Shown here piece after piece: positions 40,766-50,194 of a stretch of 64,000 nucleotides of DNA. The translations under genes were made by a program, and so were the position numbers. This DNA comes from Corynebacterium spheniscorum (GTDB taxonomy: Bacteria; Actinomycetota; Actinomycetes; Mycobacteriales; Mycobacteriaceae). The stretch covers positions 38,394 through 102,393 of the forward strand of contig NZ_FOPJ01000009.1 in the NCBI RefSeq assembly GCF_900113445.1, written 5' to 3'. The notes below the pieces were generated by a model. The model worked only from the letters and a program-made list of their open reading frames with translations. It did not search any database and was not told the DNA's origin. The stretch's first letter is position 1; every line of letters starts with the position of its first letter.

Positions 40766-40778
40766 GGGACATAGTCAA
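40750..40778 (-). promoter_or_regulatory. candidate zwf promoter, interleaved with the HNH-gene promoter
   Basis: Reading the minus strand, TTGACT (40778-40773) and TACGGT (40755-40750) are spaced by exactly 17 bases, a plausible -35/-10 pair. The leader to GTG 40531 would be about 210 bases. The element occupies the same DNA as the plus-strand promoter of the HNH gene. Assignment by eye. Confidence 0.4.
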
Positions 40779-40827
40779 GAACACATAATCGAAAACACCA
40801 GGTAGCGTGTACCTAAGGGGGGTTATT

Positions 40828-42078
40828 ATGAACGCTACGCAACCTTATTGGTCCCACACTGACGTCACCGATCCCATCAGTAAACGCCAGTGCCAGTACA
40901 GACGCGATGACCTAGCGCTCTTCATCACACACCTTCCGCGCGAAGATGATGACGCCGATACCCACATCGCTGCCTATGCCAGCGCTGATGGCCGCAGCAA
41001 GTACATGATCGAACGTGGGTTCAAAGGCGCAGATATGATCCTGAAGCTTCCCAAGCTTCACCAGCAGGTCCAAGAGCTTGGACACCTAGACCTACGCTAT
41101 CTCGCCGCCATAGATGATTGCCTCGAGGGCGTGGCCGAAGACCTACTTCCGCAGTTCGATGATCTCCTTCTCGAGTACTTCACCCCACAAGAAGTCGCCG
41201 AAACGCTGCCCACCGTGAAAGCTCTCCAAAAATTTCTTGAGCGCCACAAATTAGAGCACGTGCCTGGTTACGCCGAGTATGTCGACGCCGCCTATGAGGA
41301 ACGCCACCTCGATTTCCACAGCACGAAGGATGGCCTCCACACCATCGAAGGCGTCATAACCGAAGAAGAAGGCACCATCTTAAAAACGGCGCTGGATAAA
41401 ACCGCCAAGCAGCACAACACTGACCGCATCGGTGCGCTCATGGGCCTGGTGACCGGGGACTTCAAGCCCGGCACCATCACCTTGAATTATTTTGCGCCCA
41501 GCCCCGAAGAAAAACCCACCTACCTCGATGGCGCTGGGTATCTCAGCAACATGAATACCGCCGTGTTCAACCAAGTTGAGGTACAAACCCGCAACCTCGC
41601 TGACGCAGTGGCGTATCTAAACCCGGATTACTCGCCTACCCGAGACCAAAAAACCGCGGTGCGCCTACGCGATGGGCACTGCCGTTTCCCCGGCTGCACC
41701 GTAGAAGCCGCGAACTGCCAGATCGACCATGTCTTTGAGTGGGATAAGGGCGGCCAAACCATCGTCACGAACCTGCAATGCCTCTGCAAGTACCACCACA
41801 ACCTCAAAACCGGTGGCCGGCTTAGGGTCTTCATGGACCACAACGCAGTGTGCACCTGGATCTGGCGGAACCTTGGGTGCACCACCACCCGCCCGGACGG
41901 CCCGCTGGCCGAAGTATCCCGAGCTAATTGGGGCCAGAAGTGGGGAAGTCGTCGTGCTCGCCCCCAGACCTGCACACAAGGCGAAAAAGCTTTTAAATCT
42001 GAAGCCCAGAAAAGAAAGAAAACCCCCGGGAATCTCATCCCGGGGGCCAAGGAGCTTAGCTTAAGCGCTCATCCATAG
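40828..42078 (+). CDS. DUF222 / HNH endonuclease domain protein (13E12-repeat type)
   Basis: 416 residues. The C-terminal part has a complete HNH nuclease motif near residues 278-330: CRFPGC, then [12 protein letters not shown] (the first His), then [13 protein letters not shown]. The N-terminal 240 residues are the DUF222-type helical region that precedes such domains in the repetitive 13E12-family genes of actinobacteria, thought to be mobile or selfish. ATG 40828 has AAGGGGGG upstream; GTG 40807 is less likely. The gene runs opposite to the pentose phosphate genes and sits in the tal-zwf gap; its last 20 or so codons cross the tal terminator and overlap the tal 3' end by 23 bases. A paralogue starts at 63477. 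Activity and target are unknown. Confidence 0.88.
   Translation: MNATQPYWSHTDVTDPISKRQCQYRRDDLALFITHLPREDDDADTHIAAYASADGRSKYMIERGFKGADMILKLPKLHQQVQELGHLDLRYLAAIDDCLEGVAEDLLPQFDDLLLEYFTPQEVAETLPTVKALQKFLERHKLEHVPGYAEYVDAAYEERHLDFHSTKDGLHTIEGVITEEEGTILKTALDKTAKQHNTDRIGALMGLVTGDFKPGTITLNYFAPSPEEKPTYLDGAGYLSNMNTAVFNQVEVQTRNLADAVAYLNPDYSPTRDQKTAVRLRDGHCRFPGCTVEAANCQIDHVFEWDKGGQTIVTNLQCLCKYHHNLKTGGRLRVFMDHNAVCTWIWRNLGCTTTRPDGPLAEVSRANWGQKWGSRRARPQTCTQGEKAFKSEAQKRKKTPGNLIPGAKELSLSAHP
42010..42046 (-). terminator. intrinsic terminator of tal, inside the HNH reading frame
   Basis: Perfect 9-bp stem CCCCCGGGA (42023-42031) / TCCCGGGGG (42038-42046) with a six-base loop; on the minus strand it is followed by TTTTCTTTCTTTT (42022-42010). 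It lies ten bases past the tal stop. The same bases are read as codons near the end of the HNH gene. Confidence 0.9.
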
Positions 42079-43120
42079 AATCTAGGAGCTCAGTCCATGC
42101 GTCTACGAATTTCTCCACGCCTTCGCGTTCCAACACCGCGAAGACATCCTCCAGGTCGATGCCCACCGCATCGAGCTGCTGGAAAATCTTCTCGGATTCT
42201 TCGGCAGTACCGTTCAGCGTGTCGCCGTGCAGGCCCCCCTGCTCCAGCACCGCATCGATGGTGGCTTCCGGCATGGTGTTCACCGTGTCCGGGCCAGCCA
42301 GCTCAGTGACATACAAGGTGGCTGGGTACTCGGGGTTCTTCACACCGGTAGAAGCCCACAGCGGACGCTGCACATGCGCGCCTTCCGGAAGGTCCTCAAA
42401 AAGTTCCTTGAACACGGCATAGGCGCGGCGAGCATTCGCCACCCCAGCCTTACCGCGCAGTGCCAAGGCTTCCTCAGTGCCGATCTCTTCGAGGCGCTTA
42501 TCCACTTCGGTATCCAAACGGGACACGAAGAAGCTAGCCACGGAGTGAATCTTGCTTGGATCCTCGGCACGGCGGATGCCGTCCAGGTAAGCAGCGACGA
42601 CTTCCCGGTAGCGGGCCACCGAGAAAATCAGGGTGACGTTCACGCTGATGCCTTCAGCCAAAGCATCCGAGATAGCCGGCAAAGATTCCGGGGTGGCCGG
42701 GATCTTGATCATCACATTGGGGCGATCAACCTTCGACCACAGCTCACGGGCCTGCTCCAAGGTGGCATCACGGTCAGCGGAAATCCGCGGATCAACCTCG
42801 ATCGATACGCGGCCATCAGCACCACCGGAGGCCTCAAAAATGTCTGCGAAAATATCGCAGGCAGCCTGAACGTCCTTGATGCTCATGGCATACACCGCGC
42901 GGTCAGCTGGTTCGCCTTGCGCCTTCAGCTCAGCAATCTGAGCATCGTAGGCGGTGCCCTTGCTCATCGCAGCAGCAAAGATGGCCGGATTGGTGGTCAC
43001 ACCAACAACAGCTTTGTTCTCGATGACTTCCTTCAGGTTCCCGGAATCAATGCGATCGCGGGAAAGGTCATCCAACCAAGTGGAGGTGCCCAGCTCGGCG
43101 AGTTCTTTAATAGCGTTCAT
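42056..43120 (-). CDS. tal: transaldolase
   Basis: Moves a dihydroxyacetone unit between sugar phosphates in the non-oxidative pentose phosphate pathway. 354 residues with [16 protein letters not shown] near residue 33 and the Schiff-base lysine region [16 protein letters not shown] near residue 133; [14 protein letters not shown] near residue 250 is also conserved. I chose ATG 43120 with AAGGATG upstream rather than the longer frame to 43156, which would overlap the tkt end. It follows tkt after 14 bases. Confidence 0.97.
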   Translation of the reverse strand: MNAIKELAELGTSTWLDDLSRDRIDSGNLKEVIENKAVVGVTTNPAIFAAAMSKGTAYDAQIAELKAQGEPADRAVYAMSIKDVQAACDIFADIFEASGGADGRVSIEVDPRISADRDATLEQARELWSKVDRPNVMIKIPATPESLPAISDALAEGISVNVTLIFSVARYREVVAAYLDGIRRAEDPSKIHSVASFFVSRLDTEVDKRLEEIGTEEALALRGKAGVANARRAYAVFKELFEDLPEGAHVQRPLWASTGVKNPEYPATLYVTELAGPDTVNTMPEATIDAVLEQGGLHGDTLNGTAEESEKIFQQLDAVGIDLEDVFAVLEREGVEKFVDAWTELLDSMDERLS

Positions 43121-43134
43121 AGAATCATCCTTCT

Positions 43135-45228
43135 TTATTGGGCGTCCAGCGAGCACTTAGCAGCGCCAACTACCGCATCGGCAGTAATACGAAACTCTTC
43201 GAAAAGCTTCTGGTACGGGGCGGAAGCACCGAAGTGCTCCAAGGACACCGCGCGACCATTCTGGCCGACCCACTTGTGCCAAGGCATAGCCACACCGGCT
43301 TCCACAGATACGCGGGCTTTCACCGAGGAAGGCAGCACCGACTCGATGTACTCGGCATCCTGCTGTTCGAACCAATCCATGCAGGGAACCGAAACAACGC
43401 GAGCCGCAATGCCTTCTTCTCCCAGACGCTTGGCAGCCTCAACCGCCAGGTGGACCTCAGAACCGGAGCCCATCAGGATCACATCCGGGGTGCCCTCGCA
43501 GTCCACGAGAATGTAGCCGCCACGGCGAACACCCTCGTCGCCCTTTTCCTTCGTGCCTTCTAGCACCGGCACATTCTGGCGGGTCAATGCCAGACCCTTC
43601 GGGCCTTCCGGAGCCAGCAGCGCATGCTTCCAGGCGTATGCGGTTTCATTGGCATCCGCCGGCCGCAGCACCGACATATTCGGGATCGCCCGCAAAGAAG
43701 CGAGCTGCTCAACCGGCTGGTGGGTAGGACCATCTTCACCCAAGCCGATGGAATCGTGGGTCCACACATAATAAGCGTCGGTGCCCATCAAGGCCGCCAG
43801 CCGAACCGCCGGGCGCATGTAGTCAGAGAAAATCAGGAAGGTACCGCCATACACGCGGGTATTACCGTGCAGAGCAATACCGTTCATGATGGATCCCATG
43901 GCGTGCTCACGAATACCGAAGTGCAGGGTGCGGCCATAAGGCTCAGCGGTCCAGGTGGACGTAGAAATCGATTCCGGACCGAAGGAAGGCGAGCCCTTAA
44001 TGGTGGTGTTATTGGATCCCGCCAGGTCAGCGGAGCCACCCCAAAGCTCCGGCAGAGCTGCCCCCAATACCTGCAGAGTAGCTTCGGAGGCCTTACGGGT
44101 TGCAACGGAATCCCCAGCTTCCCAGGTGGGCAGCTCATCGGCGAAGTCCTTCGGCAGCTCACGCATAGAAACGCGATCAAACAGGGCTTTACGCTCCGGG
44201 TTATTCACCGCCCACGCATCGAAGGACTCCTGCCACTGCGCATGCGCCTGCGCACCGCGTTCCTGCAGCTTGCGGGTGTGCTCAATCACCTCATCGGCGA
44301 TATAGAAGTGCTTCTCTGGATCAAAGCCCAAGGCCTGCTTGGTGGCAGCCACTTCATCTTCACCCAGAGCCGCACCGTGCGAAGCACCGGTGTTCATCAG
44401 GTTCGGTGCCGGATAAGCAATCACGGTACGCACACGAATGAAGGTGGGACGCTCAGTCTCAGCCTTGGCCTTTTCCACAGCATCCAAAATGGCGGCAACG
44501 TCTTCACCACCTTCGACCTCCAGGGTTTGCCACCCATAGGCCTCATAGCGCTTAACTACGTCTTCGTTGAAGGCAATTTCAGTGTCATCTTCAATCGAGA
44601 TGCGGTTGTCATCCCAGAACACAATCAAATTGCCCAGCTTCTGGGTACCCGCCAGCGAACACGCCTCCGCGGTCACGCCTTCTTGCAGGTCACCATCCGA
44701 AGCGATCACATAAATATAGTGATCAAATGGCGACTCACCAGCCGGAGCCTCCGGGTCAAAAAGTCCACGCTCACGACGCGCCGCCATCGCCATACCCACC
44801 GAAGACGCCAGACCCTGGCCCAGCGGACCGGTGGTGATCTCCACGCCCTTGGTGTGGCGATATTCCGGGTGCCCCGGAGTCAACGACCCCCAGGTGCGCA
44901 GCGCCTTGAGGTCTTCCATCTCCAGGCCAAAACCACCCAGGTAAAGCTGAATATATTGGGTCAGCGAGGAGTGCCCACAGGACAGCACAAATCGGTCACG
45001 ACCAGCCCACTCGGTGTCCTTGGGATCATGACGCAGCACCTTTTGGTACAAGGTGTACGCCAGGGGAGCCAGGCTCATCGCGGTGCCGGGGTGTCCGGAA
45101 CCACACTTTTGCACCGCATCTGCCGCTAGCAGACGGGTGGTGTCGATGGCCTTGGTGTCCAGCTCAGACCAGCCGTCAGTGGGGTAGCGGCGCTCGGTGA
45201 GGGACGAAAGTTCAGGTGACAATGCCAC
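43135..45228 (-). CDS. tkt: transketolase
   Basis: Thiamine-diphosphate enzyme that moves two-carbon units in the pentose phosphate pathway. 697 residues. The TPP/metal site [13 protein letters not shown] is near residue 155, the N-terminal [15 protein letters not shown] near residue 38, and the pyrimidine domain has [10 protein letters not shown] near residue 415 and [16 protein letters not shown] near residue 465. GTG 45228 has AGGGAG seven bases upstream and gives the same ALSPEL start seen in relatives. First gene of the minus-strand pentose phosphate series; divergent from ctaB. Confidence 0.97.
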   Translation of the reverse strand: MALSPELSSLTERRYPTDGWSELDTKAIDTTRLLAADAVQKCGSGHPGTAMSLAPLAYTLYQKVLRHDPKDTEWAGRDRFVLSCGHSSLTQYIQLYLGGFGLEMEDLKALRTWGSLTPGHPEYRHTKGVEITTGPLGQGLASSVGMAMAARRERGLFDPEAPAGESPFDHYIYVIASDGDLQEGVTAEACSLAGTQKLGNLIVFWDDNRISIEDDTEIAFNEDVVKRYEAYGWQTLEVEGGEDVAAILDAVEKAKAETERPTFIRVRTVIAYPAPNLMNTGASHGAALGEDEVAATKQALGFDPEKHFYIADEVIEHTRKLQERGAQAHAQWQESFDAWAVNNPERKALFDRVSMRELPKDFADELPTWEAGDSVATRKASEATLQVLGAALPELWGGSADLAGSNNTTIKGSPSFGPESISTSTWTAEPYGRTLHFGIREHAMGSIMNGIALHGNTRVYGGTFLIFSDYMRPAVRLAALMGTDAYYVWTHDSIGLGEDGPTHQPVEQLASLRAIPNMSVLRPADANETAYAWKHALLAPEGPKGLALTRQNVPVLEGTKEKGDEGVRRGGYILVDCEGTPDVILMGSGSEVHLAVEAAKRLGEEGIAARVVSVPCMDWFEQQDAEYIESVLPSSVKARVSVEAGVAMPWHKWVGQNGRAVSLEHFGASAPYQKLFEEFRITADAVVGAAKCSLDAQ

Positions 45229-45546
45229 AGTGGTGCTCCCTAAAAAGGATTGATGGATAAGTTTTCTTCCAGGTTTCAACCTTAGTGTCTTTTGCTCAGG
45301 GCTGCTTTATCCGAGAGCATCCTCCCGTGCCCCGAAAATTTAGCCCCGCGGGGTGCGGCATGCCTCACGTATTTCTGGTCAACGCGAGTAGTATGAATAG
45401 ACCCCCAATGCACACCCAAATAGTGCTGGGGGTTTAACATGATTCAGTCGCCTACCCCCGAAGGATTAAGGTGGCGGGAACTATTCCGACCGCCTTTCCG
45501 ACTAATGGGCATTCGTACCACAACCCAAATCTGGAGGACATTTCTG
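45229..45546 (+). promoter_or_regulatory. tkt-ctaB divergent region with a terminator-like leader hairpin
   Basis: A 318-base region between the two divergent starts. At 45401-45433 ACCCCCA pairs with TGGGGGT and, inside, GCAC with GTGC; TTT follows at once, so the element resembles a short intrinsic terminator on the plus strand. TAGTAT (45389-45394) just upstream could be a -10, so the hairpin would form at the very 5' end of the ctaB transcript. The ctaB frame is open from ATG 45439, directly behind the hairpin, to TTG 45547. Confidence 0.45.
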
Positions 45547-46479
45547 TTGGAGAAGATCAAGGCCTATATCGCGCTCACGAAGCCGCGGGTCATCGAGCTC
45601 CTCCTCGTCGCTACCATTCCGGCGATGCTCCAGGCTGACCGTGGATCCAATAACATCCTGCTCATCTTGTCCACCCTGATCGGCGGCTGGATGGGCGCCG
45701 CTGCCGCCAATACCTTCAACATGGTGGCCGATTCCGATATTGACCAGCGCATGGGCCGCACCCGTGCCCGCCCGCTGGTCCGCCACACCGTCTCCAATCG
45801 CGATGCCACGATCTTCGCGTGGGCGATGACCATTCTTAGTTTCCTGTGGCTATGGCTGCTGTGTCATTCTTTGACCGCCGCCATCTTCGTGATGATCACC
45901 ATCGCGTTTTATATCTTCGTCTACACGAAGTGGCTCAAACGCCGCACCCACATGAATATCGTGTGGGGCGGTGCCGCTGGCTGTATGCCGGTGATGGTGG
46001 GCTGGGCCGTCATGGTCGATAACGCCCCGCCCGGTACCCCCGCTCAATGGTGGCAAGCCATTGTTCTTTTCCTCATCATTTTCTTCTGGACCCCGCCACA
46101 TACCTGGGCGCTGGCCATGAAGTACCGCGAGGATTATGAACGCGCCGGTGTGCCCATGCTCCCGGTGGTCCGCAAACCAGTCCAGGTGACCCGCCAAATC
46201 GTGTGGTACACCGTGGCCACCGTGATTACTACCGTGCTGCTGATTCCCGCCGCCGGTTGGATCTATGCCGCAGGCGCCATCATTGGTGGCATCTGGTTCC
46301 TCATCATGGCGATTCTCCTGCACCGCGGCGTTGCCGCCGGCGGGAATGTGAAGCCGCTGAAGCTCTTTATTCTCTCGAATAACTACCTTGCGCTGGTGTT
46401 CGTGGCCTTAAGCGTCGATGCCATTATCGGTTGGGAAACCATTGGCCGCATGCTCGGCTGGACCACGACCTTCTTCTAA
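45547..46479 (+). CDS. ctaB: protoheme IX farnesyltransferase (heme O synthase)
   Basis: Adds a farnesyl group to heme B, giving heme O for the aa3-type cytochrome oxidase. UbiA-type membrane prenyltransferase with about nine helices; the first allylic-diphosphate motif is [19 protein letters not shown] near residue 65 and the protein starts [18 protein letters not shown] chose TTG 45547 (310 residues) because CTGGAGGA lies nine bases upstream and the family core begins at once. ATG 45439, behind a GGGGG that is locked in the leader hairpin, would add 36 residues and remains possible. It overlaps the convergent qor gene by four bases. Confidence 0.92.
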   Translation: MEKIKAYIALTKPRVIELLLVATIPAMLQADRGSNNILLILSTLIGGWMGAAAANTFNMVADSDIDQRMGRTRARPLVRHTVSNRDATIFAWAMTILSFLWLWLLCHSLTAAIFVMITIAFYIFVYTKWLKRRTHMNIVWGGAAGCMPVMVGWAVMVDNAPPGTPAQWWQAIVLFLIIFFWTPPHTWALAMKYREDYERAGVPMLPVVRKPVQVTRQIVWYTVATVITTVLLIPAAGWIYAAGAIIGGIWFLIMAILLHRGVAAGGNVKPLKLFILSNNYLALVFVALSVDAIIGWETIGRMLGWTTTFF

Positions 46480-47441
46480 ACCTCCAGCACCAAAGATCCG
46501 GTGGTCTTGCGCTCCTGCAGATCACGGTGCGCCTGCGCCGCATCAGCCAAGGGATACACCCCACCAATCCGAATATTCAGCTTGCCGTCCACCAGCATCT
46601 GCGTCACCGCCTGCGCCCGCATGCGGAATTCACCTTCCCCAGCCGTATAAGCCCCAATCGAGGGCCGCGTGAGGAAGATGGAGCCATGCGTATTTAACAC
46701 TTGGGGATCCACCGGTGGGACCGGACCAGATGCCGCACCAAACAGGCACACAATGCCGCGGGGACGTACCACTTCCAATGATTCTTGGAAGGTGTCCTTA
46801 CCCACGCCGTCGTACACCACATCCACGCCATACCCCCCATTACGGCGACGAATCGTTTCCGCCAGGTTCTCGCTATAGCGGAACACCTCGGTAGCTCCAG
46901 CAGCGTAGGAGAGTTCTTCCTTCTCATCGGAGCTAACTACCGTATACACCCGCGCACCGCGCGCAGCGGCCATCTGGGTGGCCAATAGGCCCACACCACC
47001 AGCACCGGCGGTGATCACACAGGAATCCCCCTCTTTAAGCTCCGCCACCCCATCGGTGAGGTAGTGCGCAGTAATACCCTGCAGCAGCATGCTGGCCGCC
47101 ACATGCGGGTGCACCCCCTCCGGTACTGCCACCAGGCGATCCCGTGGGACAATCACTTGCTCCGCATAGGATCCCAGTGCCGAGCACCAGGCCACCAGGG
47201 TGCCTTCTGCAATCTCCCCCTTGGGGTCCTTAAGGACCCGCCCGGTACCTTCTTGGCCGGGAATGAAGGGGAGGGTTTCGTGGTAGATACCTTCGCGATA
47301 GTAGGTATCGATGTAGTTGACGCCGGCTACCTCGACGTGCACCAGGATGTCATCGGGATCCTGTGAGCTCGGGGCCTCAACATCTTCGCGATAGTGCAAA
47401 ACGTCCGGTCCACCGGTTTCTGAGATGTAGATCGCTTTCAT
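46476..47441 (-). CDS. qor: NADPH:quinone oxidoreductase, zinc-free MDR family
   Basis: Medium-chain dehydrogenase/reductase of the quinone oxidoreductase group, 321 residues. [14 protein letters not shown] near residue 40 and [13 protein letters not shown] near residue 57 are typical; the NADPH Rossmann loop is [16 protein letters not shown] near residue 140. No zinc ligands of the alcohol dehydrogenase type are present. ATG 47441 lies 34 bases after ctaA on the same strand. Physiological substrate unknown; its position next to heme A genes is conserved in corynebacteria. Confidence 0.92.
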   Translation of the reverse strand: MKAIYISETGGPDVLHYREDVEAPSSQDPDDILVHVEVAGVNYIDTYYREGIYHETLPFIPGQEGTGRVLKDPKGEIAEGTLVAWCSALGSYAEQVIVPRDRLVAVPEGVHPHVAASMLLQGITAHYLTDGVAELKEGDSCVITAGAGGVGLLATQMAAARGARVYTVVSSDEKEELSYAAGATEVFRYSENLAETIRRRNGGYGVDVVYDGVGKDTFQESLEVVRPRGIVCLFGAASGPVPPVDPQVLNTHGSIFLTRPSIGAYTAGEGEFRMRAQAVTQMLVDGKLNIRIGGVYPLADAAQAHRDLQERKTTGSLVLEV

Positions 47442-47475
47442 ACACCCCAGGGTACGGGAACCGGACGTTATTATT

Positions 47476-48441
47476 TTAGTTCTTCACCAATTCCGGGTCA
47501 TAGCCGGGCACTCGCTTTACCCCATAGGAGTAAAGGAAGGCACTAAAGGCCACCACCACCGAGGACATGCCAATGTGGATCGGCACCGTCCAGCGCGGCA
47601 CACCCAAGCGGTATTGCGCAATACCAATACCAGCCTGGATCACCAACATGGCCACCAGTACCCAGCCGCAACGGCGGGCATCACGTGGGCCCTCATTGCG
47701 GATGAGCAGCAACATAATGATCACCGTGAGGGCCAGGTAGGCATACATGCAATAGGCGTGGATATGCGCCATCAGCGCAATATCTACCTCCAAGCGGCCT
47801 TCCATGCCCACCCCGGAGTCACCAGAGTGCACGCCCGCGCCAGTAGTCATGGTGCCTGTCGAAAGCACCACCGTCAGCATCAGCGCAGCGATGACCGTAA
47901 GCACCCGGATAATGGGGCTGAACATCCGTACTCGTGGGGCATCATCGGGTTGGCTGAGGCGAATATAGAGCAGGGCAGCGATCCACACCAGCACCATGGA
48001 GGGCAGGAAGTGCAAAGCCACCGCCCACCAGCGCAGGTCCAGGTGCACCGAGATACCACCGATCACGGCTTGGACCACAATGCCGGCCACCGAGGCCCAG
48101 GCGTAGGCCTTGAGCTCAGTGCGACGATGTGCCTTGTACATGGCCACTAAGACCGCCGCTGCCACAGCGACCAACACGAAGGTGAGCAGGCGGTTGCCGA
48201 ACTCGATGGCTTGTTGCATGGCGGGGGCAGCACCAGCGACCGGTACCAGGGATCCTTCGTGGCAATTGGGCCAGGTTTCACAGCCCAGGCCGGAACCGGT
48301 CACGCGGACAATAGAGCCGGTGACGGTAATGCCGCCTTGGGCAATGAGCAGCAGCATCGCCAGTACCCGTTGGGTTCTTAGGGTAAAGCGCGTGGAGGGG
48401 GAATCGACAGTTGTGGTGTTCACGTTGCTCAGTTTAACCAT
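47476..48441 (-). CDS. ctaA: heme A synthase
   Basis: Oxidises the C8 methyl of heme O to give heme A. Eight membrane helices in 321 residues; the N-terminal half has GSIVRVTGSGLGCETWPNCHEGSLVP near residue 45 with the two loop cysteines and conserved Glu/His context, and conserved histidines occur at EFGNRLL (Glu), VALHFLPSM and MAHIHAYCMY. Start ATG 48441 is as given; GTG 48423 (VNTTTVDS) is an alternative six codons on. It lies with ctaB (divergent end) as the heme A module. Confidence 0.93.
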   Translation of the reverse strand: MVKLSNVNTTTVDSPSTRFTLRTQRVLAMLLLIAQGGITVTGSIVRVTGSGLGCETWPNCHEGSLVPVAGAAPAMQQAIEFGNRLLTFVLVAVAAAVLVAMYKAHRRTELKAYAWASVAGIVVQAVIGGISVHLDLRWWAVALHFLPSMVLVWIAALLYIRLSQPDDAPRVRMFSPIIRVLTVIAALMLTVVLSTGTMTTGAGVHSGDSGVGMEGRLEVDIALMAHIHAYCMYAYLALTVIIMLLLIRNEGPRDARRCGWVLVAMLVIQAGIGIAQYRLGVPRWTVPIHIGMSSVVVAFSAFLYSYGVKRVPGYDPELVKN

Positions 48442-48470
48442 GAGCCCTGCGAACTGGTGGGAAGCTCAAC

Positions 48471-49223
48471 CTAACCCGCGAAGCGGAACCAACGTTTGGC
48501 GGCCAGCGCGGCAGCCACCCACCACAGCACCAGGATCCCGCATTGCAGCAGCGGCACTCCACCTTCAAAGGAATCCGCAATGCCACTTGCTAGCGCCACA
48601 GAGGGCACAATCGCGGACCAGGTGGCATGAGCAAGATCACCTTGGAGGAGCACCACACCCACCACCGCGGAGAGCACCACCCAAATCAGGTTGGCTAATC
48701 CGAGCACTAATTCGGCGCTCAGGCTTCCGCCCATGAGTAAGCCCATGGAGGTAAAAGCACCCACCCCAAGGAGCAGCACCGGTAGTGCCACGATCAACTG
48801 CATGATCTCTGGGCGCCAGCCCAAGAGCATGGCCACGATGGTGATGACCACCAATTGGATAAGCGCCATCATGAGCACCGCAATGATCTTGCCGGCGATA
48901 ATCACCCCGGCGGGCACCCCGGAAGCACCAGTGCGTTTGAGCGCCCCATAGCGGCGATCAAAGGCCACCGCGATAGCCTGACCGGTAAAGCCAGAACTCA
49001 TGGCCGCAATGGCGAGCATGACGGGTACGACTTCATCGATGGCGGTGACATTGAGGCGGCCAAGCACCACCAGCATCACCACGGGGATGACCAGACTGAG
49101 GAGTTGCTGTTCGCCGTGACGGAGGAAAAGCAGGGTTTCGATGCGGCCTTGGGCGGCCATCATCTTCCCGCGGGGTGCGCGGGAAGGCTGCGGGCTGAAG
49201 GTTCCAGGTGCGAAGGTGCTCAA
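48471..49223 (-). CDS. ABC-2 type transporter permease
   Basis: 250 residues, six predicted membrane helices in an ABC-2 (DrrB/NodJ-like) exporter fold: after a polar 40-residue N-terminus with ETLLFLRHGEQQLL come LVIPVVMLVVLG, then further helices ending with LQCGILVLWWVAAALAAKRWF. It directly follows the ATPase gene (11-base gap) and precedes ctaA (29-base gap), so it is part of the mptB-ATPase-permease-ctaA-qor unit. Substrate unknown. Confidence 0.9.
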   Translation of the reverse strand: MSTFAPGTFSPQPSRAPRGKMMAAQGRIETLLFLRHGEQQLLSLVIPVVMLVVLGRLNVTAIDEVVPVMLAIAAMSSGFTGQAIAVAFDRRYGALKRTGASGVPAGVIIAGKIIAVLMMALIQLVVITIVAMLLGWRPEIMQLIVALPVLLLGVGAFTSMGLLMGGSLSAELVLGLANLIWVVLSAVVGVVLLQGDLAHATWSAIVPSVALASGIADSFEGGVPLLQCGILVLWWVAAALAAKRWFRFAG

Positions 49224-49234
49224 TATCTTTTCCT

Positions 49235-50188
49235 TTAGCTGCGCAGGTTTCGGCCGGTGATATCCAAGAAAGCGGCTTCTAGATTGTGCCTGCCGGTATG
49301 CAGGGAGCTGATCAGCACATTTTGCTTGGCAGCAGCTTGGGCGGCTGCCGCAATTAACTCCGGGGTGGCGTGAGTAATGCGCAAGCTCAAGCCATCCTCA
49401 GCGATGCTCACCTTCTCATTAACTTCGGCACTGAACTGTGGCCCATTAATCGGAGTGGTGAACTCGATGCATAATTCCCTGGAGCTTTGGCCGGCAAGCG
49501 CGGTGACCTCTGCTGGGGTGCCTTCGGCAACTAATTGGCCGTGGTCGATAATGGCCACGCGGTCCGCGAGGGCTTCGACCTCATCCATGAGGTGCGTGGT
49601 GAGCACCACGGTGACGCCATCGCGTTTGAGGGCGCGGATGAGGTCCCAGACCATGAGCCGTGATTGGGCGTCCATGCCGGCGGTGGGTTCATCCAGGAAG
49701 ATCAATTCGGGGCGGCCCACCAGCGCTAAGGCTAAGGAGAGGCGTTGTTGTTGGCCACCGGAAAGACGGCGATAAGGGGTTTTGGCGACATTGCTCAGCC
49801 CCAGGGTCTCCAATAGCCACTCTGGGTCCAGGGGGTACGCGTTATAGCCGGCGGTTAAGGTGAGCAGCTCGCGGACTTGGATGCCGGAGTAGCCGCCGCC
49901 GCCTTGGAGCATCACGCCGATGCGAGGGCGCAGCTCCTCGGTTTGGGTGCGGGGGTTTAAACCGAGGACGCGGGTCTCACCGCGATCGGCTTTAATGAAG
50001 CCCTCGCAGATTTCAATGGTGGTGGTTTTGCCGGCACCGTTGGGGCCAAGGAGTGCGAAGACGCCACCGGTAGGAACGCTGAGGTTAAGGTCATCGACTG
50101 CAGTTGTTGTGCCATAGCGCTTGTGGACGCCGCGCAGCTCGATGGCCGGCGGGGCGTCTGGGGTGCGGGGCGAAGAAACAGCAGTCAC
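49235..50188 (-). CDS. ABC transporter ATP-binding protein (DrrA-like)
   Basis: 317 residues with Walker A GPNGAGKTT near residue 48, the Q-loop GVMLQGGGGYSG near residue 92, signature LSGGQQQRLSLALAL near residue 142, Walker B LIFLDEPTAGMD near residue 162 and the switch His in LTTHLMDEVE near residue 197. The 90-residue C-terminal extension is typical of DrrA-type exporters. The start is six bases after the mptB stop. Mycobacteria have the same ATPase gene next to mptB (Rv1458c beside Rv1459c, from memory), which hints at cell-envelope lipid or glycan export. Confidence 0.92.
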   Translation of the reverse strand: MTAVSSPRTPDAPPAIELRGVHKRYGTTTAVDDLNLSVPTGGVFALLGPNGAGKTTTIEICEGFIKADRGETRVLGLNPRTQTEELRPRIGVMLQGGGGYSGIQVRELLTLTAGYNAYPLDPEWLLETLGLSNVAKTPYRRLSGGQQQRLSLALALVGRPELIFLDEPTAGMDAQSRLMVWDLIRALKRDGVTVVLTTHLMDEVEALADRVAIIDHGQLVAEGTPAEVTALAGQSSRELCIEFTTPINGPQFSAEVNEKVSIAEDGLSLRITHATPELIAAAAQAAAKQNVLISSLHTGRHNLEAAFLDITGRNLRS

Positions 50189-50194
50189 AGCGAC

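Noticed and set aside
43624..45129. Long plus-strand open frame (501 codons) opposite tkt, and similar ones opposite ppc (30281-31474, minus) and tal (42227-43516, plus)
   Set aside because: They are antisense shadows produced by the codon bias of the real genes; the products show no family features and no ribosome sites, while the sense genes are certain.
48471..50188. ABC ATPase and permease as partners of the 32-37 kb membrane cassette
   Set aside because: They lie 12 kb away in a tight unit with mptB and ctaA, so there is no positional support for a link.
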